In this document: positions 1 through 8,334 of the stretch, piece after piece
How positions within the stretch are numbered: position 1 is the first letter of the stretch
Layout: the number at the start of each line of letters is the position of its first letter
Source: Pseudooceanicola atlanticus
GTDB taxonomy: Bacteria > Pseudomonadota > Alphaproteobacteria > Rhodobacterales > Rhodobacteraceae
DNA: 64,000 nt
Assembly (NCBI RefSeq): GCF_000768315.1
Contig: NZ_AQQX01000001.1
Location: forward strand, 779,297-843,296
Direction of reading: 5' to 3'
Translations under genes and position numbers: made by a program
Notes under the pieces: generated by a model
Told to the model about the DNA's origin: nothing
The model's input: the letters and a program-made list of their open reading frames with translations, nothing else
Databases searched by the model: none

Positions 1-293
1 ACGTTGGTGTGCATCAGCCGCCCCGGCAGCCGCGCGAACCACGGTGTCAGCGCATCGAACAGCCGCCCCGACACGCCCGACCGGTGCATCAGCTCGCCCA
101 TCATGATGAACATCGGTGCGGCGACGAGGATGAAATCCTCCGACGAATTCCACGCCAGCTCACCCGCCGCCCCGGTCATCGGGAAGAAGGCGTAGTTCTC
201 GGACAGGATATAGCCGGTCAGCGCCAGCACCGCCGCGACCGGCAGGCTCAGCGCGATCATGCCCAGCAGCAGGAGGAGCGCGGTCGAAATCAT
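1..293 (-). CDS. dctM: TRAP transporter large permease, N-terminal part (cut by window edge)
   Basis: This is the first 97 residues of a DctM-type large permease, the 12-TM subunit of a tripartite ATP-independent periplasmic transporter. It opens with a hydrophobic helix (MISTALLLLLGMIALSLPVA) and continues with the family-typical 'APMFIMMGELMHRSGVSGRL' segment. The start at 293 overlaps the stop of the upstream dctQ by 4 bases (ATGA), so the pair is translationally coupled. The C-terminus lies beyond the left edge. No periplasmic binding protein for this second TRAP system is visible; it may lie off the left edge. The call is confident, the substrate is unknown. Confidence 0.9.
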   Translation of the reverse strand, partial: MISTALLLLLGMIALSLPVAAVLALTGYILSENYAFFPMTGAAGELAWNSSEDFILVAAPMFIMMGELMHRSGVSGRLFDALTPWFARLPGRLMHTN

Positions 294-865
294 CGGCCCC
301 CCTCCGCCGCGTGCACGGCATCGGTGATCTCGGCGTCGATATCGGCGCTGCCGACGATGGCATGGAACCCGTCGCGATCCCCGCGCACCAGCCGCAGCAC
401 GGCCCGGATCGGCGCCAGCACCGCGACGAAGGCGAACCAGAACAGCCCGATCCACCACAGGCCCTGCGGGATCACCATCGGGATCCGCAGAAGCGAAATC
501 GACCGCGCCCCCATGTCCCAACTCTGTGCCAGGGTCTTCCAGGCGTACCAGGCCAGCGCCGCGGCCACGACGGCCAGCACGCAGGCGGCCAGCAGGTCAC
601 AGGCCGCGCGCAGGGCAAAGGGCAGGCGGGCGACCAGGAAATCGACCCGGATATGCGCCTTGGTCGTGACCGTGTGCGCCATGCCCAGCCCGATACAGGC
701 GGCAAGGCCAAAGCCCGAGATTTCAAAGCTTTCCACCGCGCTGCGGTTGAAGAAATAGCGCGACAGCACGTCGATCGTGATCGGCACGGCGCATCCGAAC
801 AGGACCACCGCGCCGGCAATCCAGGCCAGCCATTGGGATATGCGGTTCACCAGGGGATCGGTCAT
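290..865 (-). CDS. dctQ: TRAP transporter small permease DctQ
   Basis: This 191-residue four-helix membrane protein is of DctQ type. It shows the family signature of an early helix, 'FFNRSAVESFEI', a 'GMAHTVTTKAHIRVDF' stretch resembling the usual G-x-x-x-H-I-x-V-D motif, and a C-terminal charged tail. I chose ATG 865 because GGAGG lies 7 bases upstream; an upstream ATG at 895 adds only an arginine-rich stretch without a good ribosome site. It is the small membrane partner of the dctM that follows with a 4-base overlap. It lies 460 bases downstream of hyuB on the same strand, so transcription could be independent. Confidence 0.88.
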   Translation of the reverse strand: MTDPLVNRISQWLAWIAGAVVLFGCAVPITIDVLSRYFFNRSAVESFEISGFGLAACIGLGMAHTVTTKAHIRVDFLVARLPFALRAACDLLAACVLAVVAAALAWYAWKTLAQSWDMGARSISLLRIPMVIPQGLWWIGLFWFAFVAVLAPIRAVLRLVRGDRDGFHAIVGSADIDAEITDAVHAAEGGR

Positions 866-1327
866 GCGGCGCCTCCGTTGCGGAAACCGGAGCATGCCGC
901 GTGGCCCCTGTCCATCCTTGTCTTGAGCGCCTCGGTGCGGAAGGGGCGGAGAGGTGAATTGGATTGCATGTGCCGGTGCAGGACGTTGGCAATCGCGCGC
1001 CCCCTGCGCGTGAGGCGCTGTTTGCCTTGCTGGCCGATGATCCCATGTCCCGTGCGGCGGTCACACCGTGCATCGCCGATCGGCCCCGTCGCGTGGTCGG
1101 CACGCCGAATTGGTCTGCCCCACTTTTGCTGGGACGGGCCGCGACTTCGCGCGCCCGTCGGGCCGGTCGCGGCCCTCAGCACTGGTGCGCGGCAGAGTGC
1201 AACCAATCCTGCCAAGAGGATGGACGACCCTTTTGCGTCGGCGGTCCTCGGCGCGTCATGGCGCATCGCCAGGGCCGCAGGGATGTCCCCCGTCGCAGCG
1301 GTCCCGCTCCGGTCCATCCCTGCCGCC
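866..1327. other. Intergenic stretch without a convincing gene
   Basis: This stretch of about 460 bases lies between hyuB and the second dctQ, both on the minus strand. Open frames cross it (for example 862-1350 minus), but their products are arginine- and proline-rich with no domain or hydrophobic core, as expected for shadow frames in GC-rich DNA. It probably holds the promoter of the second TRAP pair. I see no clear -35/-10 pair and no U-tailed terminator. Confidence 0.5.
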
Positions 1328-2956
1328 TCAGACATAGCCATCCGCCTCATCCTCGGCCCGGGCCTCCGGGTCGCGCTCGGACGGGGCGCCGTGACCGCCG
1401 CCGCCGGGGGTCTCCATCCGCACGATATCGCCCGCCTGCAGGGGATGTCCGACCGTCTTGGCGCTCAGCTGTGCGGTCTCGCCGTCGCGGGTCACGCTCA
1501 GGGACCCGCCGCGCCCCTCGGCGCCGCCATCCAGCCCGTAAGGCCGCGTGTCGAACACGTCGAAGGCCGAGTTCAGCAAGCCGCTTTCGGCCAGGAACTC
1601 CCATTCCCGCACGATGCCCAGCCCGCCGCGCATCCGGCCCGCCCCGCCAGACCCCGAGATCAGCCCGTAGCGCGTGAACCGCAGCGGGAACAGCGCCTCG
1701 ATCATCTCGACGGGGGTGTTCTGGCCATTGTGGAACCCCGCGGCCAGGCCGTTGGCGCCGTCCTTTTCGGGATGCGCGCCCCAGCCGCCCAGCTCGGCGT
1801 CGAAATAGACCTGGCGGCGGCCATCGGCGTGGCGGATGTTCACCGCGTGGTTGAAGGTCGTGCCGTAATAGCTGGCGGGGATGCGGTCGGGGATGACCCC
1901 GGCAAAGGCGCGCAGCACGGCGGTCGCGGTCTTGTGGCCTGGCAGCATCCGCATCGCCACCGGCGCGGGGAAGCTGGCATTGACCAGCGATCCCTCCGGC
2001 GCGGTCACGGTGATCGGGCGATAGCAGCCGGCATTGACCGTCGCGGTCACCCCACACGCGGCGATGACGGCGTAATAGACGGCCGAGGTCGTGGTCGCCA
2101 TGGTCGCGTTGATCGGCCCGCGGGCCTGCGGCGCGGTGCCGGTGAAGTCGATGGCGATCTCGCTGCCCTCGATGGTCAGCGTCACCGCGATGCGCAGCGG
2201 CTCTCCGCCCGACACCTCGGCATCGGTGAAATCTTCGGCCGTCCAGCTGCCGTCGGGCAGCGCCTCGATCGCGCTGCGCATCTCGTGTTCAGCATGGTCC
2301 AGCAGGGCGGCGCCGATTTCTTCCAGGGTGTCGGTGCCATAGCGGTCGGCCAGCCGCAGCATCGCCCGCGCGCCGACATCCAGTGCCGCGATCTGGGACA
2401 GGAAATCGCCGCGGAAAGTTTCGGGTTCGCGCACGTTCTGAAGGATGGTGGCGAACAGGTCCTCCTGCATCTCGCCGCCCTTCACGATGCGCACCGGGGG
2501 CAGGCGCAGCCCCTCCTGGAAGACCTCGACCGCGCTGGCCGTATAGCCCCCCGCCGCCCCGCCGCCGACATCGACATGGTGGATCAGCACGCAGGTGATG
2601 GCGATCCGGCGGCCGTTCTCGAAGACCGGCTTGAAGGCGATGAAATCTGGCAGGTGCTGGCCGCCGCAATAGGGGTCGTTGGTCACGATCACGTCGCCCT
2701 CGGCCCAGTCCTTCAGCGGGATGTGATTGGCGATCACGTGGCGCAGGCACAGCTCCATCGAGTTCAGGTGCACCGGCATCCGCGCCGCCTGCGCCACGTT
2801 GCGGCCCTCTGCGTCGAAGACGGCGGTCGAGTAATCCAGCAGCTCGCGCACGGTGGTCGAACGCGAGGTGCGCCAGACCGTCACCGACATTTCTTCGGCG
2901 ACCGACACCAGCGCGGCCGAGACGATTTCCAGCAGGACGGGATCGGGGCGGCTCAT
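1328..2956 (-). CDS. hyuB: Hydantoinase/oxoprolinase-type subunit B
   Basis: The 542-residue product belongs to the HyuB/5-oxoprolinase C-terminal family, which pairs with HyuA to hydrolyse cyclic amides or related substrates with ATP. Family hallmarks are 'VTNDPYCGGQHLPDF' near residue 90, 'IHHVDVGG' near residue 125, and the C-terminal 'RMETPGGGGHGAP' glycine loop. Length is normal for the family. Its ATG overlaps the hyuA stop by 4 bases, so the two subunits are co-translated. Substrates in this superfamily are diverse (hydantoins, 5-oxoproline, N-methylhydantoin; acetone or acetophenone carboxylation in relatives), so the exact reaction is not deduced. Confidence 0.92.
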   Translation of the reverse strand: MSRPDPVLLEIVSAALVSVAEEMSVTVWRTSRSTTVRELLDYSTAVFDAEGRNVAQAARMPVHLNSMELCLRHVIANHIPLKDWAEGDVIVTNDPYCGGQHLPDFIAFKPVFENGRRIAITCVLIHHVDVGGGAAGGYTASAVEVFQEGLRLPPVRIVKGGEMQEDLFATILQNVREPETFRGDFLSQIAALDVGARAMLRLADRYGTDTLEEIGAALLDHAEHEMRSAIEALPDGSWTAEDFTDAEVSGGEPLRIAVTLTIEGSEIAIDFTGTAPQARGPINATMATTTSAVYYAVIAACGVTATVNAGCYRPITVTAPEGSLVNASFPAPVAMRMLPGHKTATAVLRAFAGVIPDRIPASYYGTTFNHAVNIRHADGRRQVYFDAELGGWGAHPEKDGANGLAAGFHNGQNTPVEMIEALFPLRFTRYGLISGSGGAGRMRGGLGIVREWEFLAESGLLNSAFDVFDTRPYGLDGGAEGRGGSLSVTRDGETAQLSAKTVGHPLQAGDIVRMETPGGGGHGAPSERDPEARAEDEADGYV

Positions 2957-5019
2957 GTCTCTTTCCTCGCGGTCATGTCACCGGACGGGGTCATGGTCAT
3001 CGACCAGCCCGCCGGCAGCAGCATGGTGGTGTATTCCTGTTCGATGATCGCCGGGCCGTCGATCCGGGCCCCGGGGGCCAGCGACAGCTGGCGATGCACC
3101 GGCGTGTCCGTCCAGGCGCCGTTGACGTGGACGGGGCGGGTATGGTCGACAGCCGCCTCGCTTGGGGCGTAATCGTCGGTGGGCAGGTCATCCTCGCCCA
3201 GCACACCGATGGCGGTCAGGCGCAGTGTCACCAGCTCCACCGCCTCTTTCGGATCGTCGAAGGAAAACCGCTGGCGATGCTCGTCCTCGAACCGGGCGCG
3301 CAACTGCACCAACCCGTCCGCGTCCAGGCCGCCCTCGGGCAGCGGCACCGTCAGCTCGAAGGCCTGGCCGGCATAGCGCAGATCGCCGGTCAGGATCAGG
3401 CGGCGCCGGTCGGCGGCCATGCCATCCTCGTCCAGCAGCGCCTGGCCCTTCTCGCGCAGCTCTGCCGCGATGGCCTCGAGCGCGGGCAGGCTGTCGGGGA
3501 CCAGCGGCAGGATCTCGGTCCGCGACAGGTCGTGCTGAATGTCCGAGAACAGGATCCCATGCGCCGAAAAGGTCGACGGATCGCGCGGAAAGATCACCCG
3601 CGTGATCCCCAGCTCCTCTGCCACCTCGACCGCGTGCAGACCGCCCGCGCCGCCAAAGCTCATCAGCGCGAAATCCCGCGGGTCCAGGCCCTTGGCGAAC
3701 AGAGAGAACTTGATCGACGCGGCCAGCTTCGCGTTCACCACCGCCAGGATGCCCGAGGCCGCGTGATCCGCGCTCAGCCCCAGCGGCGCCTCGATCCGGT
3801 CATGCAGCGCGGCGCGGGCCCCGTCCAGGTCCAGCGCGAACCGCCCGCCCAGGAAGGTCGCCGGGTCCAGCCGTCCGAGGATCAGGTTCACATCCGTCAC
3901 CGTGGGTTCGGTGCCGCCGCGTCCATAGCAGACGGGGCCGGGCACGGCACCCGCGCTGCGCGGGCCCACCTGCAAGCGGCCCGACGGATCGACAAAGGCG
4001 ACGCTGCCGCCGCCCGCGCCGATCGTGTGCATTTCGACCATGGGCACGCGCACGGGCAGGCCGTCGATCTCGCCCTGGGTGACGACCGACCGGACCCCGT
4101 CCGAAACCACCGCCACGTCATAGCTCGTCCCGCCCATGTCGACGCCCACCACGTCCGGCGTGTCCAGCCGCCGCGCCAGTTTCTGCGCCGCCAGCACCCC
4201 GCCCGACGGGCCGGACAGCAACAGCTTGACCGGCGCCTGCACCGCCGCCTCAAGGCTGATCGCGCCGCCATTGGACTGGATCAGGTAGAGCGGCGCGGTG
4301 ATGTCCGCCTCGGCCATCCGGGTGCGCAGCGCGGCGACATAGCGGGCGATGACCGGCACCAGCAGGGCGTTCAGCACCGTGGTCGCGGTGCGTTCGAATT
4401 CGCGGATCTCGGGCGAGACCTCGTGGCTGCACGACACCGCCAGGTCCGGGCAGCGCTCCAGCAAACGGTCGCGGATCGCGATTTCCTGTTCGGGGTTTGC
4501 AAAGGCGTTCAGCAGGCAGATCGCCACCGCCTCCGCGCCCGAGGCCGCAACCTGGTCGATGACCGCATCCAGTGCCGCCGCGTCGATCTCGCGGATGACC
4601 TCGCCGCCCGCGCCGATGCGGCCCGGCGCGCCAAAGCGGTGGCGGCGCGGGATCAGCACCGACCGTTCCGGCGCCTTCAGCGCGTAGATGTCGGTGCGGG
4701 CATGGCGGCCGATCTCCAGCACATCCTCGAACCCTTCGGTGGTGATCAGCGCGCCGGGGGGCAGGTCGCGGGTCAGCACCGCGTTGGTGGCGATGGTCGT
4801 GCCATGCAGGATCAGCGCGATATCCTCGGTGCCAAAGCCGAACCGCTCGCCCGCCTGAGTGATCGCGTCGGTCAGGCCGCGCGCCGGGTTGTCCGGCGTG
4901 GTCGGCGATTTCAGGCTATGTGCCCGGCCCGTCGCGGCATCGCGGAATTCGAGGTCCGTGAAGGTCCCGCCGATATCGACGGCGATGGTGATCCGGGGTC
5001 TGGGCATCAGGGCAGGCAT
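2953..5019 (-). CDS. hyuA: Hydantoinase/oxoprolinase-type subunit A (ATPase)
   Basis: The 688-residue protein is a full-length HyuA family member with an actin/hexokinase-like ATPase fold. It begins with the phosphate-binding loop 'AVDIGGTFTDLEF' and contains 'ILHGTTIATNAVL', the central 'GVDMGGTSYDVAVV' repeat of the ATP-binding signature, and 'MSFGGAGGLHAVEVAEELGI'. The start may be ATG 5019 or ATG 5007 (MPRPRITIAVD); neither has a strong ribosome site. It acts with HyuB in the cytoplasm. It lies 98 bases downstream of a LysR gene on the same strand, and the TRAP transporter upstream plausibly imports the substrate. Confidence 0.92.
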   Translation of the reverse strand: MPALMPRPRITIAVDIGGTFTDLEFRDAATGRAHSLKSPTTPDNPARGLTDAITQAGERFGFGTEDIALILHGTTIATNAVLTRDLPPGALITTEGFEDVLEIGRHARTDIYALKAPERSVLIPRRHRFGAPGRIGAGGEVIREIDAAALDAVIDQVAASGAEAVAICLLNAFANPEQEIAIRDRLLERCPDLAVSCSHEVSPEIREFERTATTVLNALLVPVIARYVAALRTRMAEADITAPLYLIQSNGGAISLEAAVQAPVKLLLSGPSGGVLAAQKLARRLDTPDVVGVDMGGTSYDVAVVSDGVRSVVTQGEIDGLPVRVPMVEMHTIGAGGGSVAFVDPSGRLQVGPRSAGAVPGPVCYGRGGTEPTVTDVNLILGRLDPATFLGGRFALDLDGARAALHDRIEAPLGLSADHAASGILAVVNAKLAASIKFSLFAKGLDPRDFALMSFGGAGGLHAVEVAEELGITRVIFPRDPSTFSAHGILFSDIQHDLSRTEILPLVPDSLPALEAIAAELREKGQALLDEDGMAADRRRLILTGDLRYAGQAFELTVPLPEGGLDADGLVQLRARFEDEHRQRFSFDDPKEAVELVTLRLTAIGVLGEDDLPTDDYAPSEAAVDHTRPVHVNGAWTDTPVHRQLSLAPGARIDGPAIIEQEYTTMLLPAGWSMTMTPSGDMTARKET

Positions 5020-5105
5020 CCGCTTTTGATCTGGCGCTTGGTGCGTCTGGCCAAAGCGTTGCCGTGGAAAATTATTAAATCAAACTCAGAATTTTTTGCG
5101 TTTGC

Positions 5106-5122
5106 GATAAGGAAATTTTATC
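5106..5122. promoter_or_regulatory. AT-rich dyad upstream of hyuA, possible LysR site
   Basis: GATAAGGAAATTTTATC is a dyad with 5-bp arms (GATAA/TTATC) and a 7-base centre. It sits in the only AT-rich patch of the neighbourhood (about 5070-5125) and overlaps the LysR stop codon. Spacing and position fit a T-N11-A-type LysR binding site controlling hyuAB. Assignment is by pattern only. Confidence 0.35.
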
Positions 5123-6017
5123 GGCTGTGCGCATGGGCCTGCGCGACCTCCAGTGCCATCTGCCCGGCACTTTCCACCACGTGGCTTTTCGGATCGCCCA
5201 GGTAAGAGGCCGTGAATTGCAGCGGCGCGGGCAGCCAGCCGGGATCGAAGACCCGCAAAAGCCCCCTCTTTTCAAGGTCATGACCCAGGGCGCGGGGCAG
5301 GGGCGCGACGCCCAGCCCGGCCTCGACCATGCGGAAACAGGCCGACAGCGAAGACGAAGTGAAGACCTGCACTTGTGTCCCGACCCGGTCGAACAATTCG
5401 CGTTTCAGCTCTCTGTGCGGGCGGGTGTTGCGGGCATAGGTGATCACCGGTCGCGTGGCGATCAGGGCCGCATCGCCGCCCGGAGGGCTTATTGTTTCAG
5501 CAGCCACGTACCAGGCCAGGTCGAATCCCGGCAGCATCACGTTGGTCACCGACGCCTCCGAGATCGGGCCCAGCAGGATCGCCAGGTCGATCTCGCGGTC
5601 CAGCAGCCCGGCCCGCAGGTTGGTCGAGACATCGACATTGACCTCGATCTCGACCTTGGAGAACCGCTGGTGCAGGGCCGCGACGAAATCCGGCAGCCAG
5701 GATTGCGCAACGGTTTCCGCCACGCCCAGCCGCAACTGCCGCTCGATCCCCTCGGGGGCGATGATATGGGCGGTGACCTGTTCCGACAGCGTCTCGAACT
5801 GCTCCGCGTAGCGCACCAGCATGTCGCCCCGCTTGGTCAGCACGAGCCCCGCGCCCTTGCGGTCGAACAGCTCGACCCCGAGCGCGGTTTCCAGCGCTTT
5901 GATCCGGGCCGAGACGGCGGGCTGGGTGACATTCAGGCTCTGCGCCGCCCGCCGCACCCCGCCCAGCCGGACGACTTCGAGAAAACTGCGGAGCTGTTCG
6001 ATATTGAGGCGGGTCAA
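5118..6017 (-). CDS. LysR-family transcriptional regulator
   Basis: This is a 299-residue LysR-type regulator of normal length. The N-terminal winged helix-turn-helix is clear (residues 1-62; 'FLEVVRLGGVRRAAQSLNVT' then 'QPAVSARIKALE'). An effector-binding domain of two Rossmann-like lobes follows from about residue 90. It lies between the TRAP genes and hyuAB in the same orientation. It is therefore the likely local regulator, possibly sensing the TRAP/Hyu substrate or product. It is separated from dctM by 230 bases and from hyuA by 98, so it may have its own promoter. Confidence 0.93.
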   Translation of the reverse strand: MTRLNIEQLRSFLEVVRLGGVRRAAQSLNVTQPAVSARIKALETALGVELFDRKGAGLVLTKRGDMLVRYAEQFETLSEQVTAHIIAPEGIERQLRLGVAETVAQSWLPDFVAALHQRFSKVEIEVNVDVSTNLRAGLLDREIDLAILLGPISEASVTNVMLPGFDLAWYVAAETISPPGGDAALIATRPVITYARNTRPHRELKRELFDRVGTQVQVFTSSSLSACFRMVEAGLGVAPLPRALGHDLEKRGLLRVFDPGWLPAPLQFTASYLGDPKSHVVESAGQMALEVAQAHAHSR

Positions 6018-6111
6018 GGGCTGGGTCTCGCGTTGCGTGCCCGGACCTTAGCAGCGCCGGGCGCGGGGCCAAGCGCAGAACTTGGATGGGCCAGCCGCCG
6101 CTCCTCACCAA

Positions 6112-6149
6112 GGGCCGCGCCCTCCCGGGGGGAGGATCGGGCGCGGCCC
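6112..6149 (-). terminator. Strong GC hairpin downstream of dctM
   Basis: An 11-bp perfect stem (GGGCCGCGCCC / GGGCGCGGCCC) with a 16-base loop lies about 100 bases downstream of the dctM stop and upstream of the LysR start. No U-tract follows on either strand, so it is either an RNA 3'-end stabiliser or an imperfect terminator separating the TRAP operon from the LysR-hyu genes. Confidence 0.4.
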
Positions 6150-6247
6150 GGGCTTTCAGCCCGTGCCAAGGATCGTGTTGATAACCTCGGTGGCCGCCAC
6201 GTCCCCACAAAAGCAGAAGAGGAGGCCTAAGCCCCCTCTCCAATCCG

Positions 6248-7561
6248 TCACCCGTCCATCATCAGGCTTGGCAGCCAGAGCGACAGGCCCTGGTTGTAGA
6301 TCAGCAGCCACATGATGAAGAACTCGCAGACCAGGAACCAGCCGACCCCCTTGAAGATCGTCGATAACGGCACCGCGTCCCCGACCACGTTCTTCACGAT
6401 ATAGACGTTCAGCCCCACCGGTGGCGTCAGCAACCCGATCTCGATCATCTTCACCACGATCACGCCGATCCAGATCAGGTTCACGTTCATCGCGTCGAAG
6501 GCCGGCAGGAAGACCGGCAGGGTCAGCAGCATGATCCCCAGCGGGTCCAGGAACATGCCTAGGATCAGGTAGATCACCGCCAGCGCGATCACCAGCTGGA
6601 TTTCTCCCAGGTCGTAGCTCGCCACCAGGTTGGCGATGTAGGAGGGCACCCCCGCCATCGCCAGGAACCGTGTCAGCAGCACCGCCCCGATCGCCAGGAA
6701 GAACAGTGACGACGTTGTCCTGAGCGCATCCATGACCGAGCTCTTCAGCACGTCCCACGATGCCCGTCCCTGCGCCCAGCCGATCACGATGGCAAAGAGC
6801 GCGCCAAGCGCTCCGGCCTCGGTCGGGGTGGCGACGCCGGCATAGATCGACCCGACGACGCCCAGCACCAGCAGCGGCAGCGGCCAGATGTCCCGCAGTA
6901 CCCGGATCCGGTCCGCCCAGGTCACGGTCATCTGCACCTTGGGCGCCAGCTCAGGCCAGACGATGCAGCGGCCCACGATCATGATCGTGTAGGCCCCCGC
7001 CGTCAGCAGGCCGGGGATCAGCCCGGCGATCAGCAGCCGCCCCACCGATTGTTCGGTGAAGAAGCCGTAGATCACGAAGGCGATCGAGGGCGGGATCAGC
7101 GCCCCCAGCGTCCCCGAGGCCGCAACCGTCCCGGTGGCCAGCGACTTGTCATAGCCGAAGCGCAGCATCTCCGGGATCGCCAGCCGCCCCACGGCCGCCG
7201 AGGTTGCCACCGACGATCCGGATGCCGCGGCGAACCCCGCGGCGGTGAAATTCGTGGCCACCGCCAGCCCGCCCGGCAAGGCGTTCAGCCAGACCCGCGC
7301 CGCAGCGTATAGCGACGAGGTCAGCCCCGTCTTGTAGGCAATCGCCCCCATCAGCAGGAACATCGGGATCGCCGACAATTCCCAGGACGAGGTGAACTCG
7401 TGCGGCAGCGACCCCACCATGGCAAAGGCCGCGCGTTCGTTGCGCACGATGATGATCCCGACGAACGAGACCGACCCGAGCGCGAAGGCAATCGGCACCC
7501 GTGCCGCCAGCAGCACCAGGATGGCGCCTATGCCCATGAAACCAATCGTTAGTGAATCCAT
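6248..7561 (-). CDS. dctM: TRAP transporter large permease DctM
   Basis: The 437-residue, multi-helix inner membrane protein is a full-length DctM subunit. Family features include 'AARVPIAFALGSVSF' in the first helix, 'MGAIAYKTGLTSSLYAAARVW', 'GTLGALIPPSIAFVIYGFFT' with the conserved IPPS motif, 'TPTEAGALGALFAIVIG', and a C-terminal 'LLTPPVGLNVYIVKNV'. It forms the Na+-coupled transport channel with DctQ and receives substrate from DctP. It is the third gene of dctP-dctQ-dctM with an 83-base gap after dctQ. Confidence 0.95.
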   Translation of the reverse strand: MDSLTIGFMGIGAILVLLAARVPIAFALGSVSFVGIIIVRNERAAFAMVGSLPHEFTSSWELSAIPMFLLMGAIAYKTGLTSSLYAAARVWLNALPGGLAVATNFTAAGFAAASGSSVATSAAVGRLAIPEMLRFGYDKSLATGTVAASGTLGALIPPSIAFVIYGFFTEQSVGRLLIAGLIPGLLTAGAYTIMIVGRCIVWPELAPKVQMTVTWADRIRVLRDIWPLPLLVLGVVGSIYAGVATPTEAGALGALFAIVIGWAQGRASWDVLKSSVMDALRTTSSLFFLAIGAVLLTRFLAMAGVPSYIANLVASYDLGEIQLVIALAVIYLILGMFLDPLGIMLLTLPVFLPAFDAMNVNLIWIGVIVVKMIEIGLLTPPVGLNVYIVKNVVGDAVPLSTIFKGVGWFLVCEFFIMWLLIYNQGLSLWLPSLMMDG

Positions 7562-7644
7562 CTGTCAGCTTCCCTGTTGCGCCGCTGCTCCGGTCCCTCT
7601 CTCGGGGCCGCCGGGCAGGGCGTCATTGTCTGAATAAGGGGGGC

Positions 7645-8271
7645 TCAGTCGGCAGAGCCGCCGCCCCGCCCGACACCGATATTGCCGTCATCGCCCCTGT
7701 TGGCCGTGGCCTTCTCGGCTTCGGCCAGCGCCGCCTCGACCGAGGAATGCAGCGACCGGTCCGGCACGATCCTGTCCCCGCGCAGGGCAAAGACCAGGTT
7801 GTCCAGCGCGTAGATCGCCAGGTAGACGGCGGCCAGGAACGTCCCCAGCGGGAAGAACCAGCGCGCGCCCCAGACGGGGATGTCGAAGGTGGCGGTTTCC
7901 CAGACCTCGCCGATCTCGGTCTGGTGCAGGGCTTCCTCGAACCCCTGAACGCAGAGGATCGCGGCGTAGATGCCGCCGATCGTGCAGCCGAACAGCTTGA
8001 ACCAGGCCAGCTTGCGCGGGGCCAGGTGCTGGGTGAACAGCTCGACCTCCAGGTGCTCGTGATCGCGTGTCACGGCCCCCAGCGGCAGCCAGACCAGGGC
8101 AACCATGTAATAGGCGGACACGATCTCCAGCGTGCCGGTGATGGGTTTGTGGAAGATGTATTTCATGGCCACGTCCAGAGAAATCTGAAGCATCATCAAC
8201 ACGATGACGGCGCCGCCGACCAAGGCGACCAGGCCGGAAACACGGCTTGCGACGGATTCGATCGCACGCAT
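7645..8271 (-). CDS. dctQ: TRAP transporter small permease DctQ
   Basis: This 208-residue protein has four predicted helices. DctQ hallmarks are 'LQISLDVAMKYIFHKPITGT', close to the classic V-x-x-R-Y-x-F-x-x-P-I-x-G-T pattern with K for R, and 'TRDHEHLEVELFTQHL'. The C-terminal tail is charged and has no extra domain. It is the small membrane subunit pairing with DctM. The gap to dctP is about 60 bases, consistent with one transcript. Confidence 0.93.
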   Translation of the reverse strand: MRAIESVASRVSGLVALVGGAVIVLMMLQISLDVAMKYIFHKPITGTLEIVSAYYMVALVWLPLGAVTRDHEHLEVELFTQHLAPRKLAWFKLFGCTIGGIYAAILCVQGFEEALHQTEIGEVWETATFDIPVWGARWFFPLGTFLAAVYLAIYALDNLVFALRGDRIVPDRSLHSSVEAALAEAEKATANRGDDGNIGVGRGGGSAD

Positions 8272-8334
8272 ATCGGTGTTCCTTGGATATTTGAGAGGGA
8301 AGGGGGCCGGACCCGATGGCCCGGCCCCGGCAAC

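Noticed and set aside
862..1350. 162-codon minus-strand gene between hyuB and dctQ
   Set aside because: Overlaps both neighbours, has no domain, and composition is typical of random GC-rich frames.
311..3172. Very long plus-strand open frame (953 codons) opposite dctQ and hyuB
   Set aside because: It is histidine-, arginine- and glutamine-rich without hydrophobic cores and mirrors GC-rich coding on the other strand, where clear family members exist.
3094..5205. 703-codon plus-strand frame opposite hyuA
   Set aside because: Composition is that of a shadow frame; the minus strand carries a full HyuA.
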